Of a DNA stretch of 64,000 nucleotides, positions 44,001-51,266 are shown piece by piece (position 1 is the first letter of the stretch; each line of letters begins with the position of its first letter). The position numbers were made by a program, and so were the translations under genes. Under the pieces are notes generated by a model. That model made no database searches, was not told the origin of the DNA, and was given only the letters and a program-made list of their open reading frames with translations. Source of the DNA: Halobacterium rubrum (lineage in GTDB: Archaea > Halobacteriota > Halobacteria > Halobacteriales > Halobacteriaceae); assembly GCF_021729015.1 (NCBI RefSeq), contig NZ_JAJQQZ010000001.1, positions 558,001 to 622,000 on the forward strand. The letters are read 5' to 3'.

Positions 44001-46662
44001 CGGTCACTTCCAGGAGGGCACCCAGTCGGTCGGCCAGGCGCTCACGCCGCTCGACGGCCAGACTTACGACGCGATGTCTGGCGACACCGGCTTCAGTGTC
44101 TCGCAGTTCGAGATTGGTGAGGGCTACTGGGTCTTCACCGACGAGGACGGCCTCCACGCCCCCGTCGAGTACGGCGGCATGGAAAGCGAGAAGCCCGACG
44201 TCACGGCGTCGGGTGACAGTCTGTTCAGCGACACGCCGGCCAACGGCAAAGACGTGGACCTCGAGGTCGGCGTCACGTCCGAACAGCAGATCAGCAGAGT
44301 CATCGTCGACGCACCGAAGCTCGGTATCGACCACCAGGCGCTCAGCTACAAGCAGAGCACGAAGACGCTCGGTGACCTCTTCGAGGCCAACGGTGTCACC
44401 GTCGACTACGATGCGGGCTACGACGGCAAGAAGATCGATGTGATGGTCTACGCCGTTGACGCCCACGGGAACGTCGGCACGTACACCGAGACGGTCGACC
44501 CGGTCAACCGGTCCGGCATCGTGAGCATCACGGACGCCGACTTCTCGGACCTGACTCAGGGTGACACGGCGAACGTCACCGTCTCCACGGAGTACGACGC
44601 CGACGGGTTCCACGATGCGAAGCTCGTCGTCGAGAACAGCACCGGCGTCGAGATTGGCAGTGAAGCCGACCCCGCCGAGGACGGCTCACAGAACGTCAAC
44701 GTCTCGCTCACCGATCTCGACAACGGCGAAGAGATCACTGCGAAGCTGATTGACGCAGGTGAAGCCAGCGACTACGTCGTTCCGAACTCGACGGACTGGA
44801 GCGAACTCGCAGACGACACTTCGGACGCCGAGGGCCTCACGAACCTCGCGTACACCGAGAACAGCCCGTCCACGATTCGTGGAACTGGCGCTACCGCCAT
44901 CGACACTGCAGCGAGTTCGGTGAGTGATGATACGGTCTACGTCGAAAGCGGTGTGTACGACTCGGTCACCATGGACAACCAGGGCGTGACCGTCGTGGCT
45001 GCTCCCGGTGTGAGCCAGGAGCAGGCAACAATCACTTCTTCCGGTACTTCGCTGACTCTGAGCGCTCAGAACGTTGGAATTGATGGGTTCACCATCAATA
45101 CGACTGATTCGAGCGCGCAGATGATTGCCCTGAACGCTGATGGCTACACAATCGCCAACAGCGAGCTGAACGTCAGCAATGGTGCTGTCGCCGCGTACGG
45201 TAACGGTGCCAACAACGGCCAGCTGATGGCCAATACCTTCATCCTCGGTGATGGTACCAACAACGGAATCCGTCTCGATGGCACTACTGGTACAACCTTC
45301 GCGCACAACACCTTCGAGCAGGTGAAAATCTCTCAAGGTTCGAACACTCCGCAGGGGATTCTGTTGAGCAACACCGCCGACACGGTCGTTCACGACAACA
45401 CTTTCGAAGGTGTCGAAAGCGGCCAGGCGGTGCTCGTCACCAGTAAGCACGACGACGCAACGAACATCTCGATCACGGACAATGATGTGGCGGGATGGTC
45501 CAACGGTGTCTACCTCCTGGAGAACGGCGGTAACAACATCTCCGAAGTCGACATCGTAGGCAATGATATCAGCGCTAACAGCACTGATATCCAACTGTAC
45601 GACCTCTCTGGGTACGAAGGGTTCACCAGTATCAACAGTCAGGATAGCCCTGGCCTTGAGAGTGTTCTATTAGCTGACAATAATGTCGGCAGCGTTGATG
45701 TCTCCGGAGTCGACTACACGAAGCCGTCGCTCGACTCTGCAAGTAAAGTGGATGACACGACGATTGAAGTCACGCTGAGCGACTCCGGCTCGGGGCTCGC
45801 TCCGAGCACGATCTCAGCCAGTGACTTCAGTGTCAGCTCGGGGAGCATCTCCGGCATTGATAAGTCGAGCATCTCTTCGGGCGATTCGACCGGCACGGTC
45901 ACGATCAACCTCGCGAGTGCTGTCGACTCGTCCAGCGTTGACGTGTCGATCGCCGGATCCATCGAGGATACCGCGGGCAACACGCTGACGAGCGGTACCG
46001 TAACGGCGTCCAACATGGACGGCGTTGCACCGACGCTTGATTCCGCGAGCAAGGTTGACGACACGACTATTGACGTCACCATCAGTGATGGTGTCGACGT
46101 GAATGAGTCGACTATCGCCGCAAGCGACTTCAGCCTGAGCGCGGGCTCGGTCGCCAGCATCTCGACGAGCGAGAGCGGTGGTACGACGACCGTGACGCTG
46201 AACCTCGCGAATGCGGTTGACGCGTCGAGCGTTGACGTGTCGATCGCCTCCGGTGAGACGATTGCTGACACGTCCGGCAACCAGCTGGACGACACGGCGA
46301 GTGCGGTGACGGCGTCCAACATGGACGGCGTTGCACCGACGCTCGATAGCGCCTCGTCGACCACATCGGGTGGTACGACGAATGTTACTGTGACGCTCAG
46401 CGAAGCCGGTAGTGGGTTCAACGAGACGTCCATCGAACAGGCCGACTTCAATGTTACTGCTCAGGACGGAACGACCGTCACCATCAACAGCATTGACAAG
46501 AGCTCGGTCACCGATGGAGCCACCGGGTCGACCACCGTCACGCTGACTCTGGATGGTGACTACTCCACCAACACGCTGACTGCCGAGATTGTCAGTGGTT
46601 CTGGCGGAATCTCTGACCAGGCCGGCAACAGCGTGACGTCCGCCAGTACGTCAGTCAACTAG
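41059..46662 (+). CDS. Giant S-layer-like surface glycoprotein
   Basis: An 1867-residue secreted protein. The signal peptide (MIQNETYDKVRAVFLTALMI and then AGIAFSGGAAAA) matches the haloarchaeal surface-glycoprotein signal. Several Ig-like or cadherin-like domains follow (about 35-870), with VDTTAPTFTLVQP type joints. An S-layer core-type segment has GQNFVSVPLEAG (about 878) and GWNLLGHFQEG. A right-handed beta-helix region follows (about 1291-1552; repeated N-T-F and I-x-x-N-x-I patterns), and three C-terminal Ig-like repeats run to the end (1553-1867, beginning DSASKVDDTTIEVTLSD). There are many Asn-x-Ser/Thr sequons. The protein ends SASTSVN, with no PGF-CTERM, TM helix or basic tail, which is unusual for an S-layer glycoprotein. 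Confidence 0.85.
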   Translation: MIQNETYDKVRAVFLTALMIGSVFGAGIAFSGGAAAATTSIELSDNLVQGGEDFDVNGTVNANGTVHAFIDKNGDGVYHSANDTHLGKLDVDDWESDNEFSITSTSTPTDSGTYDVYVFQDEGGSGTTIDDGDAGERYATLQVDADEPTFGDTSDRKVTDEKPTVSLGISDANTSVDPSSIEIDFSNGGNVIYEVNETGSDHDGIVYDNGELTIDFSNDALKPLMDGTEYDVSVTAADEVGNSNTTSFKVDVDTTAPTFTLVQPTDGGLYEDPEQTIEVSIKGGDINDSTAELTISGPNGDYSYTNNSSDTGVYDASSDTFTVEAGGNGDIPELPNGTITVDVSAADNHGNANSASYAFEVDNKQPYVQDVAVNQSEKGDDEPPVTEEDSTISVGIEFNEDVDASTVEAEITADGTTVTLDSFKDDQDEAGEDTVYQYYDVLPALDDIENDSVEVVVTAGEDIAGNDADLTKGDNSTTFAIDTIEPDVTVDPLGGPLEGRWDIAQEVSVDKADGNDVHIGWIETGDTFTKKNKKSVTLFEHPGSVDTRDITEGDITIVAFAEDDNGNFDKGSADVIVDNFEPKVEYSGPEVLTATDTGVDYDVADLVTVSDNGTNDASAYGYYELGPNEDPSSLSWSDFTQSSKFTADSDQTYVFAAQVEGKLLKTKPVDAKTVDIELEDDDEDGKLNLTVTSPVELDGLTVTIESDDGYYKQYKETFALSGHIEETGERTYTMVYDAPRDGDFKATIDDASLVNGLDLTDAGSDTARAMGDEPNIGDADVIGLGETGTEVLVRFTEPVQGVDKGDFDFLGDGNVVGIDGENDDDGKVVLTFDREIQTGDEDARLTVDPGVFGDYDDPSTLNNEDSEFVDSVELKLQKGQNFVSVPLEAGSVSFDELKNNDELDHVEAIWTYEDGEWLSYSPGAKDNSLTALEGGQGYIVKADGTAYMDVRGYTVYDGDASDKMEPDSPSIQDVDAGWNLLGHFQEGTQSVGQALTPLDGQTYDAMSGDTGFSVSQFEIGEGYWVFTDEDGLHAPVEYGGMESEKPDVTASGDSLFSDTPANGKDVDLEVGVTSEQQISRVIVDAPKLGIDHQALSYKQSTKTLGDLFEANGVTVDYDAGYDGKKIDVMVYAVDAHGNVGTYTETVDPVNRSGIVSITDADFSDLTQGDTANVTVSTEYDADGFHDAKLVVENSTGVEIGSEADPAEDGSQNVNVSLTDLDNGEEITAKLIDAGEASDYVVPNSTDWSELADDTSDAEGLTNLAYTENSPSTIRGTGATAIDTAASSVSDDTVYVESGVYDSVTMDNQGVTVVAAPGVSQEQATITSSGTSLTLSAQNVGIDGFTINTTDSSAQMIALNADGYTIANSELNVSNGAVAAYGNGANNGQLMANTFILGDGTNNGIRLDGTTGTTFAHNTFEQVKISQGSNTPQGILLSNTADTVVHDNTFEGVESGQAVLVTSKHDDATNISITDNDVAGWSNGVYLLENGGNNISEVDIVGNDISANSTDIQLYDLSGYEGFTSINSQDSPGLESVLLADNNVGSVDVSGVDYTKPSLDSASKVDDTTIEVTLSDSGSGLAPSTISASDFSVSSGSISGIDKSSISSGDSTGTVTINLASAVDSSSVDVSIAGSIEDTAGNTLTSGTVTASNMDGVAPTLDSASKVDDTTIDVTISDGVDVNESTIAASDFSLSAGSVASISTSESGGTTTVTLNLANAVDASSVDVSIASGETIADTSGNQLDDTASAVTASNMDGVAPTLDSASSTTSGGTTNVTVTLSEAGSGFNETSIEQADFNVTAQDGTTVTINSIDKSSVTDGATGSTTVTLTLDGDYSTNTLTAEIVSGSGGISDQAGNSVTSASTSVN
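46003..46343 (+). repeat. Direct repeat within the C-terminal Ig-like domains
   Basis: A 35-nt sequence beginning ACGGCGTCCAAC is present identically at 46003-46037 and 46309-46343, 306 nt apart, i.e. exactly 102 codons. It marks the domain joint NMDGVAPTLDS. Recombination between the copies would add or remove one Ig-like domain in frame. Confidence 0.85.
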
Positions 46663-46726
46663 CACAGCGAACTAACCAACCCTTCCAATTTCCAAATTTC
46701 CGCAACACGAACCACCTGTCATAGGC

Positions 46727-46736
46727 AAAAAATATA
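46727..46736 (+). promoter_or_regulatory. TATA-like box before the anchored surface protein
   Basis: AAAAATATAC lies roughly 20 to 25 nt upstream of the ATG at 46752. This suggests that the gene has its own promoter in addition to read-through from the S-layer gene. Confidence 0.45.
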
Positions 46737-46751
46737 CTGATGATACATACC

Positions 46752-47939
46752 ATGAATTGGCAACGTTCGGCGGCTCGACTGCTCGTCGTGGTCGTCGTGT
46801 TGATGACAGTGACCGGCGCGTTCGTGCCGGCCGTCGCGGCGACAGCCGACGGCCCACCAGAGCCCCCGCAGCGGTACTTCGGTACCGTCTCGGACAGCGG
46901 CGGCTCGCCGGTCGGCGGCCTCACCGTGGAAGTGACGCAAAACGGTGACGTCGTCGCCGAGGACGTAACGGACAGCGACGGCTACTACGACCTGCAGGTG
47001 AACACGAGCGACGTGAACACGGACGAGCAGGTCACGATCGCCGTCCAGGAACAGACAAAGTCCCGCGACGTCAGCGTTGGTGGGTCGACGCAGGTCGACT
47101 TCACGGTCAGCACTGACACCGTCGCGGGCGGCTCCGAGGACCTCGACGAGAACGGTGACGCGACGGTGACGCTCGGTACGGACGAGGTCGACAACGTCGC
47201 CGTCGACCTCGAGAGCGGGACGACCGGGACCCTGAGCGTGCGCCAGACGTCGGGTCCGGCGGACGGTGCGCCCGAGCCCGATGGCGTCTCGGTCGCAGCG
47301 TACCTCGACATCGAGGCGCCCAGCGGGTCGTCCGGTTCGGTGACCGTGACGGTCACGCAGAGCGCACTCGACGACGCTGGCCTCGCCGTGGAGGACGCGA
47401 ACATCCTCCACTACACCGACGGCTCGTGGGACACCCTCGAGACGTCAGTTGTCGACGAGTCCGGCGACAACGTGGCGCTGCGTGCCGACGTCACCGAGTT
47501 CTCGCCGTTCGCCATCGCCGGCACGAGTGATACCGGCGGTGACGACGGTACCGGTGGTGACGGCGGCACCGGCGGTGACGACGGCACCGGTGGTGACGAC
47601 GGCACTGGCGGTGACGACGACGGTAGCAGCGATAACACTGGTGGTGCCGGCGGCGGTGGCGGTGGCGGTGGTAGTGATACCACCACCACGACCGCGACGC
47701 CGACCACTACGTCGACGCCGACGACGACGCAGCAGCCGACGGACACGACCACGCCGACGGATACGACCACGCCGACGGACACGGCCACGCCGACGACGAC
47801 GCAGCAGCCGACGGACACGACCACTCCCTCCGGACCGTCCGACGTCGATGACGGACCCGGACTCCTCTTCATCGGAGGCATCGCGGTGGTCCTGCTGGCA
47901 GTCGTCGGGACGGTGTACCTCGTGTACGTCCGCGAATAG
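46752..47939 (+). CDS. Membrane-anchored surface protein with Gly/Asp and Thr-rich stalk
   Basis: A 395-residue protein: signal peptide (MNWQRSAARLLVVVVVLMTV and then AFVPAVAA), a carboxypeptidase-regulatory-like domain (YFGTVSDSGGSPVGGLTVEV, about 38-100), a PGF-pre-PGF-like domain (SVTVTVTQSALDDAG to EFSPFAIAG, about 150-255), a GGDDGTGGD repeat linker, a Gly run, and a long Thr/Pro stalk (TTTQQPTDTTTPTDTTT). A C-terminal TM helix is followed by YVRE. This is the wall-spanning stalk design of haloarchaeal exoproteins. It follows the anchorless S-layer protein and could serve as its membrane attachment, by inference. Confidence 0.78.
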   Translation: MNWQRSAARLLVVVVVLMTVTGAFVPAVAATADGPPEPPQRYFGTVSDSGGSPVGGLTVEVTQNGDVVAEDVTDSDGYYDLQVNTSDVNTDEQVTIAVQEQTKSRDVSVGGSTQVDFTVSTDTVAGGSEDLDENGDATVTLGTDEVDNVAVDLESGTTGTLSVRQTSGPADGAPEPDGVSVAAYLDIEAPSGSSGSVTVTVTQSALDDAGLAVEDANILHYTDGSWDTLETSVVDESGDNVALRADVTEFSPFAIAGTSDTGGDDGTGGDGGTGGDDGTGGDDGTGGDDDGSSDNTGGAGGGGGGGGSDTTTTTATPTTTSTPTTTQQPTDTTTPTDTTTPTDTATPTTTQQPTDTTTPSGPSDVDDGPGLLFIGGIAVVLLAVVGTVYLVYVRE

Positions 47940-48074
47940 CCCGACTACCAACCCACTTTTTTCGAGCGCGAGTCGAGAACCACCGCTCCGTCTGCCGGCA
48001 GTACTGACGAGTAGCGTGTGACTGTCACGTCCTATGGACCGAGTGCGAACGATCGAGCGGACCGAGCCGGCTGT

Positions 48075-48338
48075 TCACGAACTACGACGGTGGAGAATAT
48101 CGTCGAGGACGTAGAGTCCGAAGGGGACGGTTCCACAGACGACCGCGAAGAGGGCGACCTCGAGTTCCGCTTCGCCGAACTTGTCGATGTAGATCTGGAG
48201 GCTCCCGTCGAACACGTAAGCGAGGAGGACGAGCATCCCCAGGAGCATGACCGAGAAGCCTCCGAGCAGGATGGTGTACCAGGCGATGAACCTGCGGAAC
48301 TTGTTTCGACGCGTTCTCTCCGTTTCGTGGTTGGACAT
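48075..48338 (-). CDS. Small two-TM membrane protein
   Basis: An 87-residue protein with a basic N-terminus (SNHETERTRRNKFRRF), hydrophobic segments at about 20-43 and 58-79, and a basic end DDILHRRSS. The loop contains GSLQIYIDKFGEAELE. I do not recognise it. It is convergent with the surface-protein gene. The start MSNHETERTRR is preferred over an upstream in-frame ATG at 48368 because it begins with a typical positively charged inside end. Confidence 0.6.
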   Translation of the reverse strand: MSNHETERTRRNKFRRFIAWYTILLGGFSVMLLGMLVLLAYVFDGSLQIYIDKFGEAELEVALFAVVCGTVPFGLYVLDDILHRRSS

Positions 48339-48610
48339 TCTGGGTCCGGGCCTGGAAGTTCCGAGCACTCAGAGACGCTTTGTTACAGGGGGCATGTCCA
48401 CGGGTGGGTCCGGTTAACGACTGAGACAGCTGTTCGCTCCTGAGTCACTGGTCGGAGAGTCCATGGAGTCGGAGCACGAGAGCGCCTGCGGTAACTGACA
48501 CCCTCTGGGCGGCGAGAACCGCCAGTAAGATACCAATATCCTTCGAGGAAGACAGAGGCGGGGAGGCGTACTCGCTCCCGTGTTCGCTCGAACTCGCAGA
48601 CTCCTGTGCG

Positions 48611-49678
48611 TCAGTCGTCGCCGGGTTCGACGTCCAGTGGCCGGTCTGGGTTGGCGTTGGACGCAGCGGCGGGCATCCCGAACTGGTGGTCGCCAGTGAC
48701 TTCGACGGCGCCGCGCCGGACGGTGGCGTCCCCGGCGAGGTGGACCCGGACCGCTTCGACCAGCGCCTCGGCTTCGAGGGGCTGGCCGCGCGCCCGGAGG
48801 TCCTCGACGCCGGCGTCCGGCGGGACGGTGAACGCGCGCTGGGTGAGAATCGGCCCCTGGTCGAGGTCCGTCGTGACGTAGTGGGCGGTGACGCCCGCCA
48901 CGCGGACGCCCGCCTCGACGGCCTGCCGGTAGGCCTGCGCGCCGGGGAACGCCGGCAGCAGGCTCGGGTGGACGTTCACGATGCGGCCGGCGTACCGGAA
49001 GACGACGTCCGGGCTGAGGATGCGCATGTACCGCGCGAGCAACACGAGGTCGACGTCGTACTCGTCGAGCAGCGCCAGCAGGCGGTCCTCGTCGGGCGTG
49101 CCGGACTCGTCGCCGATGTCGTGGAACGGGACGCCGTGCTCGTCGGCAATCGGCTGGAGGTCGTCGTGGTTGCCGACGACGACCCGGACCGGGGCCTGCA
49201 GGTCGGCGTCCAGCACCGCCCGCAGGCAGTGGTCTTCTTTCGTGACGAGGACGGCGATACCGTCGTCGCGCTCGCCCGGGAACCGGACCGTGACGTCGAC
49301 ACCGAGGTCCTCGCCGGTCGCGTGGAGTTCCTCGCGGAACGCCTCGCGGTCGGTGACGGGCGCCCCGCCCCGGTCGAAGCCGCTGCTCGCGGCGTCGCCG
49401 TCTTCTCGCGGGCTTCGCCCGCTCGAACGGTTCGAGGGACTTCGTCCCTCGCTACTCGCTCGTTCGGGAGTCTCGCTGCGCTCGGCCCCCAGGTCCGCCA
49501 GAAGTGTCATCCGGAAGACGCCGTCCCTGACTGTCTGTTCGACGTCCTCGATGTTCGCGCCGTGCTCGAACAGCAGTCCGGTGACCGCGGCGACGATGCC
49601 GGTGCGGTCGGCTCCGACGACCGTGATCTCGGTGTGGCCGTCGGCCGCTGCGCCCGTGGACTGCTGCTCGCTGGGCAT
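48611..49678 (-). CDS. purU: Formyltetrahydrofolate deformylase (PurU) with insertion
   Basis: A 355-residue protein. The N-terminal ACT domain (15-62) starts ITVVGADRTGIVAAVTGLL. The C-terminal formyltransferase-like domain has VLVTKEDHCLRAVL, VGNHDDLQPIADEHGVPF, LARYMRILSPDVV, NVHPSLLPAFPGAQAY and the catalytic Asp in DLDQGPILTQ. PurU releases formate from 10-formyl-tetrahydrofolate for purine synthesis. In haloarchaea it might instead supply the PurN step. Residues 65-106 are a hydrophilic insert made of hairpin DNA. Divergent from purS, 126 bp away, so purine genes flank a shared promoter region. Confidence 0.9.
   Translation of the reverse strand: MPSEQQSTGAAADGHTEITVVGADRTGIVAAVTGLLFEHGANIEDVEQTVRDGVFRMTLLADLGAERSETPERASSEGRSPSNRSSGRSPREDGDAASSGFDRGGAPVTDREAFREELHATGEDLGVDVTVRFPGERDDGIAVLVTKEDHCLRAVLDADLQAPVRVVVGNHDDLQPIADEHGVPFHDIGDESGTPDEDRLLALLDEYDVDLVLLARYMRILSPDVVFRYAGRIVNVHPSLLPAFPGAQAYRQAVEAGVRVAGVTAHYVTTDLDQGPILTQRAFTVPPDAGVEDLRARGQPLEAEALVEAVRVHLAGDATVRRGAVEVTGDHQFGMPAAASNANPDRPLDVEPGDD
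49361..49486 (-). repeat. Hairpin-built in-frame insert in purU
   Basis: Three consecutive perfect hairpins with 3-nt loops occur: 49408-49413 with 49417-49422, 49422-49427 with 49431-49436, and an 8-bp stem 49433-49440 with 49444-49451. They encode the Ser/Arg/Gly-rich stretch ASSEGRSPSNRSSGRSPRE at the joint between the ACT and catalytic domains. The arms overlap or abut each other. I recall this Ser/Arg-rich segment from other haloarchaeal proteins, from memory only. Confidence 0.85.
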
Positions 49679-49803
49679 ACGCGCAGAGACGTCGTCGACC
49701 GGGATACGTGTGACCCGGCCACGACACGCCGAACCAATCCACGAACGTGCATTACGAGATATTTCCACAAGAGTAATTGGGCACGGTCGACCACACTACG
49801 GTG

Positions 49804-50058
49804 ATGACCGCGTACACCGCCACGGTGACGGTCCGACTGAAGCGGGGCGTCCTCGACCCCGAGGCCGAGACCACCCAGCAGGCGCTCGAGCGCCTCGGGT
49901 TCGAACTCGGCGACCTCCGGTCGGCCGACCGCTTCGAGATCGACCTCGACGCAGACGACGAACACGAGGCGGCCGAGCGCGCCGACGAGATGGCCGAACG
50001 CCTCCTCGCCAACCCGACCATCCACGACTACGACGTGGCGGTCGAACCCCGCGAATGA
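49804..50058 (+). CDS. purS: Phosphoribosylformylglycinamidine synthase subunit PurS
   Basis: An 84-residue PurS. TATVTVRLKRGVLDPEAETTQQALERLGF is the family start, and ADEMAERLLANPTIHDYDV the end. It forms a complex with PurQ and PurL that makes FGAM. It precedes purQ on the same strand, separated by about 80 bp containing an imperfect inverted repeat. purL is not within the window. The ATG at 49804 was chosen over an upstream frame because it begins MTAYTATVTV. Confidence 0.93.
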   Translation: MTAYTATVTVRLKRGVLDPEAETTQQALERLGFELGDLRSADRFEIDLDADDEHEAAERADEMAERLLANPTIHDYDVAVEPRE

Positions 50059-50062
50059 CTTC

Positions 50063-50107
50063 CGAAAGACGGTCCTGCTCGCTGCGCTTTGCGGGCTGCG
50101 ACTTTCG
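50063..50107. repeat. Inverted repeat between purS and purQ
   Basis: CGAAAG (50063-50068) and CTTTCG (50102-50107) bracket a stretch with CTCGCTGCGCTTTGCGG, similar in style to the hairpin-rich insert elements elsewhere in the window, but lying outside a coding frame. Confidence 0.5.
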
Positions 50108-50137
50108 ACGTCACACTCGCCACCGGGGGTGGCTCGC

Positions 50138-50812
50138 GTGACGGTCTCGGTCGTCCGCTTCGGCGGCTCGAACTGCGACCGGGACGCCGTCCGTGCCCTC
50201 GAGTACCTGGGCGTCGACGCCGACATCGTCTGGCACGAGGACGGCCTCCCGGCGGACACCGAGGGCGTTGTCGTCCCCGGTGGCTTCTCGTACGGCGACT
50301 ACCTCCGGGCCGGCGCGATGGCCGCCCAGTCGCCCGTCATGGACGAGGTCCGCGCGCTCGCCGACGACGGCGTCCCCGTCCTCGGCGTCTGCAACGGCGC
50401 CCAGATCGGCTGCGAGGCCGGCATGACGCCGGGCGCGTTCACGACGAACGCCAGCGCGCGCTTCCAGTGCGAGCGCGTCCACCTCCGCGTCGAGAACGCC
50501 GACACGCCGTGGACCGCCGCCTACAGCGAGGGTGACGTCCTCGAAGTCCCCATCGCGCACGGCGAGGGCCGCTTCGAGATCGGCGAGGACGCCTACGACG
50601 ACCTCGTCGCCGACGACCGCGTGCTCTTCCGGTACTGCGACGCCGACGGCGAGGTGACCGACGAAGCGAACCCGAACGGTTCGACGGGCGCCGTCGCCGG
50701 CCTCACCGGCGACCGCGACAACGTCGCCGTCATGATGCCCCACCCCGAGCGCGCGACGCTCCCCGAACTCGGCGCCACCGACGGCCAGGGCGTCCTCAGC
50801 GCGTTCGCCTGA
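50138..50812 (+). CDS. purQ: Phosphoribosylformylglycinamidine synthase subunit PurQ
   Basis: A 224-residue glutaminase subunit starting at GTG (VTVSVVRFGGSNCDRD). The class I glutamine amidotransferase motif VLGVCNGAQIG holds the nucleophilic Cys, and the His-Glu pair is in MMPHPERATLPEL. It delivers ammonia to PurL for FGAM synthesis. An in-frame GTG at 50129 adds three residues and cannot be excluded. It is convergent with the ferredoxin gene, ending 4 bp from it. Confidence 0.94.
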   Translation: MTVSVVRFGGSNCDRDAVRALEYLGVDADIVWHEDGLPADTEGVVVPGGFSYGDYLRAGAMAAQSPVMDEVRALADDGVPVLGVCNGAQIGCEAGMTPGAFTTNASARFQCERVHLRVENADTPWTAAYSEGDVLEVPIAHGEGRFEIGEDAYDDLVADDRVLFRYCDADGEVTDEANPNGSTGAVAGLTGDRDNVAVMMPHPERATLPELGATDGQGVLSAFA

Positions 50813-50815
50813 CCG

Positions 50816-51151
50816 CTACGCGTCTCCACCCCCGTCCTCGACCTTCTGCCCCCAGAAGCCGTCGTGTTTCGTGACGGTGACGTCGCCCTTGACGCTCGTC
50901 TGGCAGGCCAGCCGCAGCCCGCTGTCCGACTCGTGGGGCGGGAACGACAGCCGGCGCTCCTCCTGGCTCGTCGGCTCGCTGACCTCGCCGGACACTTCGA
51001 CTGCACACGTCCCGCAGGTCGCCATCCCCCGGCAGTTCAGGCTGTCCGCGAGGCCGTTGTGCGGCGTCTCGCCGGCGTCTTTGAGGGCGTCGCGGAGCAC
51101 GGCGCCCGCCTCGCACTCGATCTCCCGACTTTGGTAGTGAATTGTTGGCAT
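50816..51151 (-). CDS. [2Fe-2S] ferredoxin-like protein
   Basis: A 111-residue protein beginning MPTIHYQSREIECEAGAVL. The cluster ligands are in NCRGMATCGTCAVEVSG (Cys spacing of the C-x5-C-x2-C kind) with a fourth in LRLACQTSVKGD. This is the plant/adrenodoxin-like beta-grasp ferredoxin, a soluble electron carrier. The C-terminal KHDGFWGQK and acidic GGGDA tail are seen in haloarchaeal versions. It is convergent with purQ and divergent from the hydrolase gene. Confidence 0.9.
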   Translation of the reverse strand: MPTIHYQSREIECEAGAVLRDALKDAGETPHNGLADSLNCRGMATCGTCAVEVSGEVSEPTSQEERRLSFPPHESDSGLRLACQTSVKGDVTVTKHDGFWGQKVEDGGGDA

Positions 51152-51266
51152 ATCTCGTTCGAGGGGCGCCACGCCCAACAACGTTCCCACGACCACCAGT
51201 CGGTCGTCGCCCGACCGGGGCCGACGACCGGGCGGTTCTTTGTCGGTCGCGCCGACAGCTACGACC

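Noticed and set aside
41059-46662. Possibility that the S-layer gene is two fused or frameshifted genes
   Set aside because: One uninterrupted frame with consistent composition and a single signal peptide. No internal start with signal sequence is seen.
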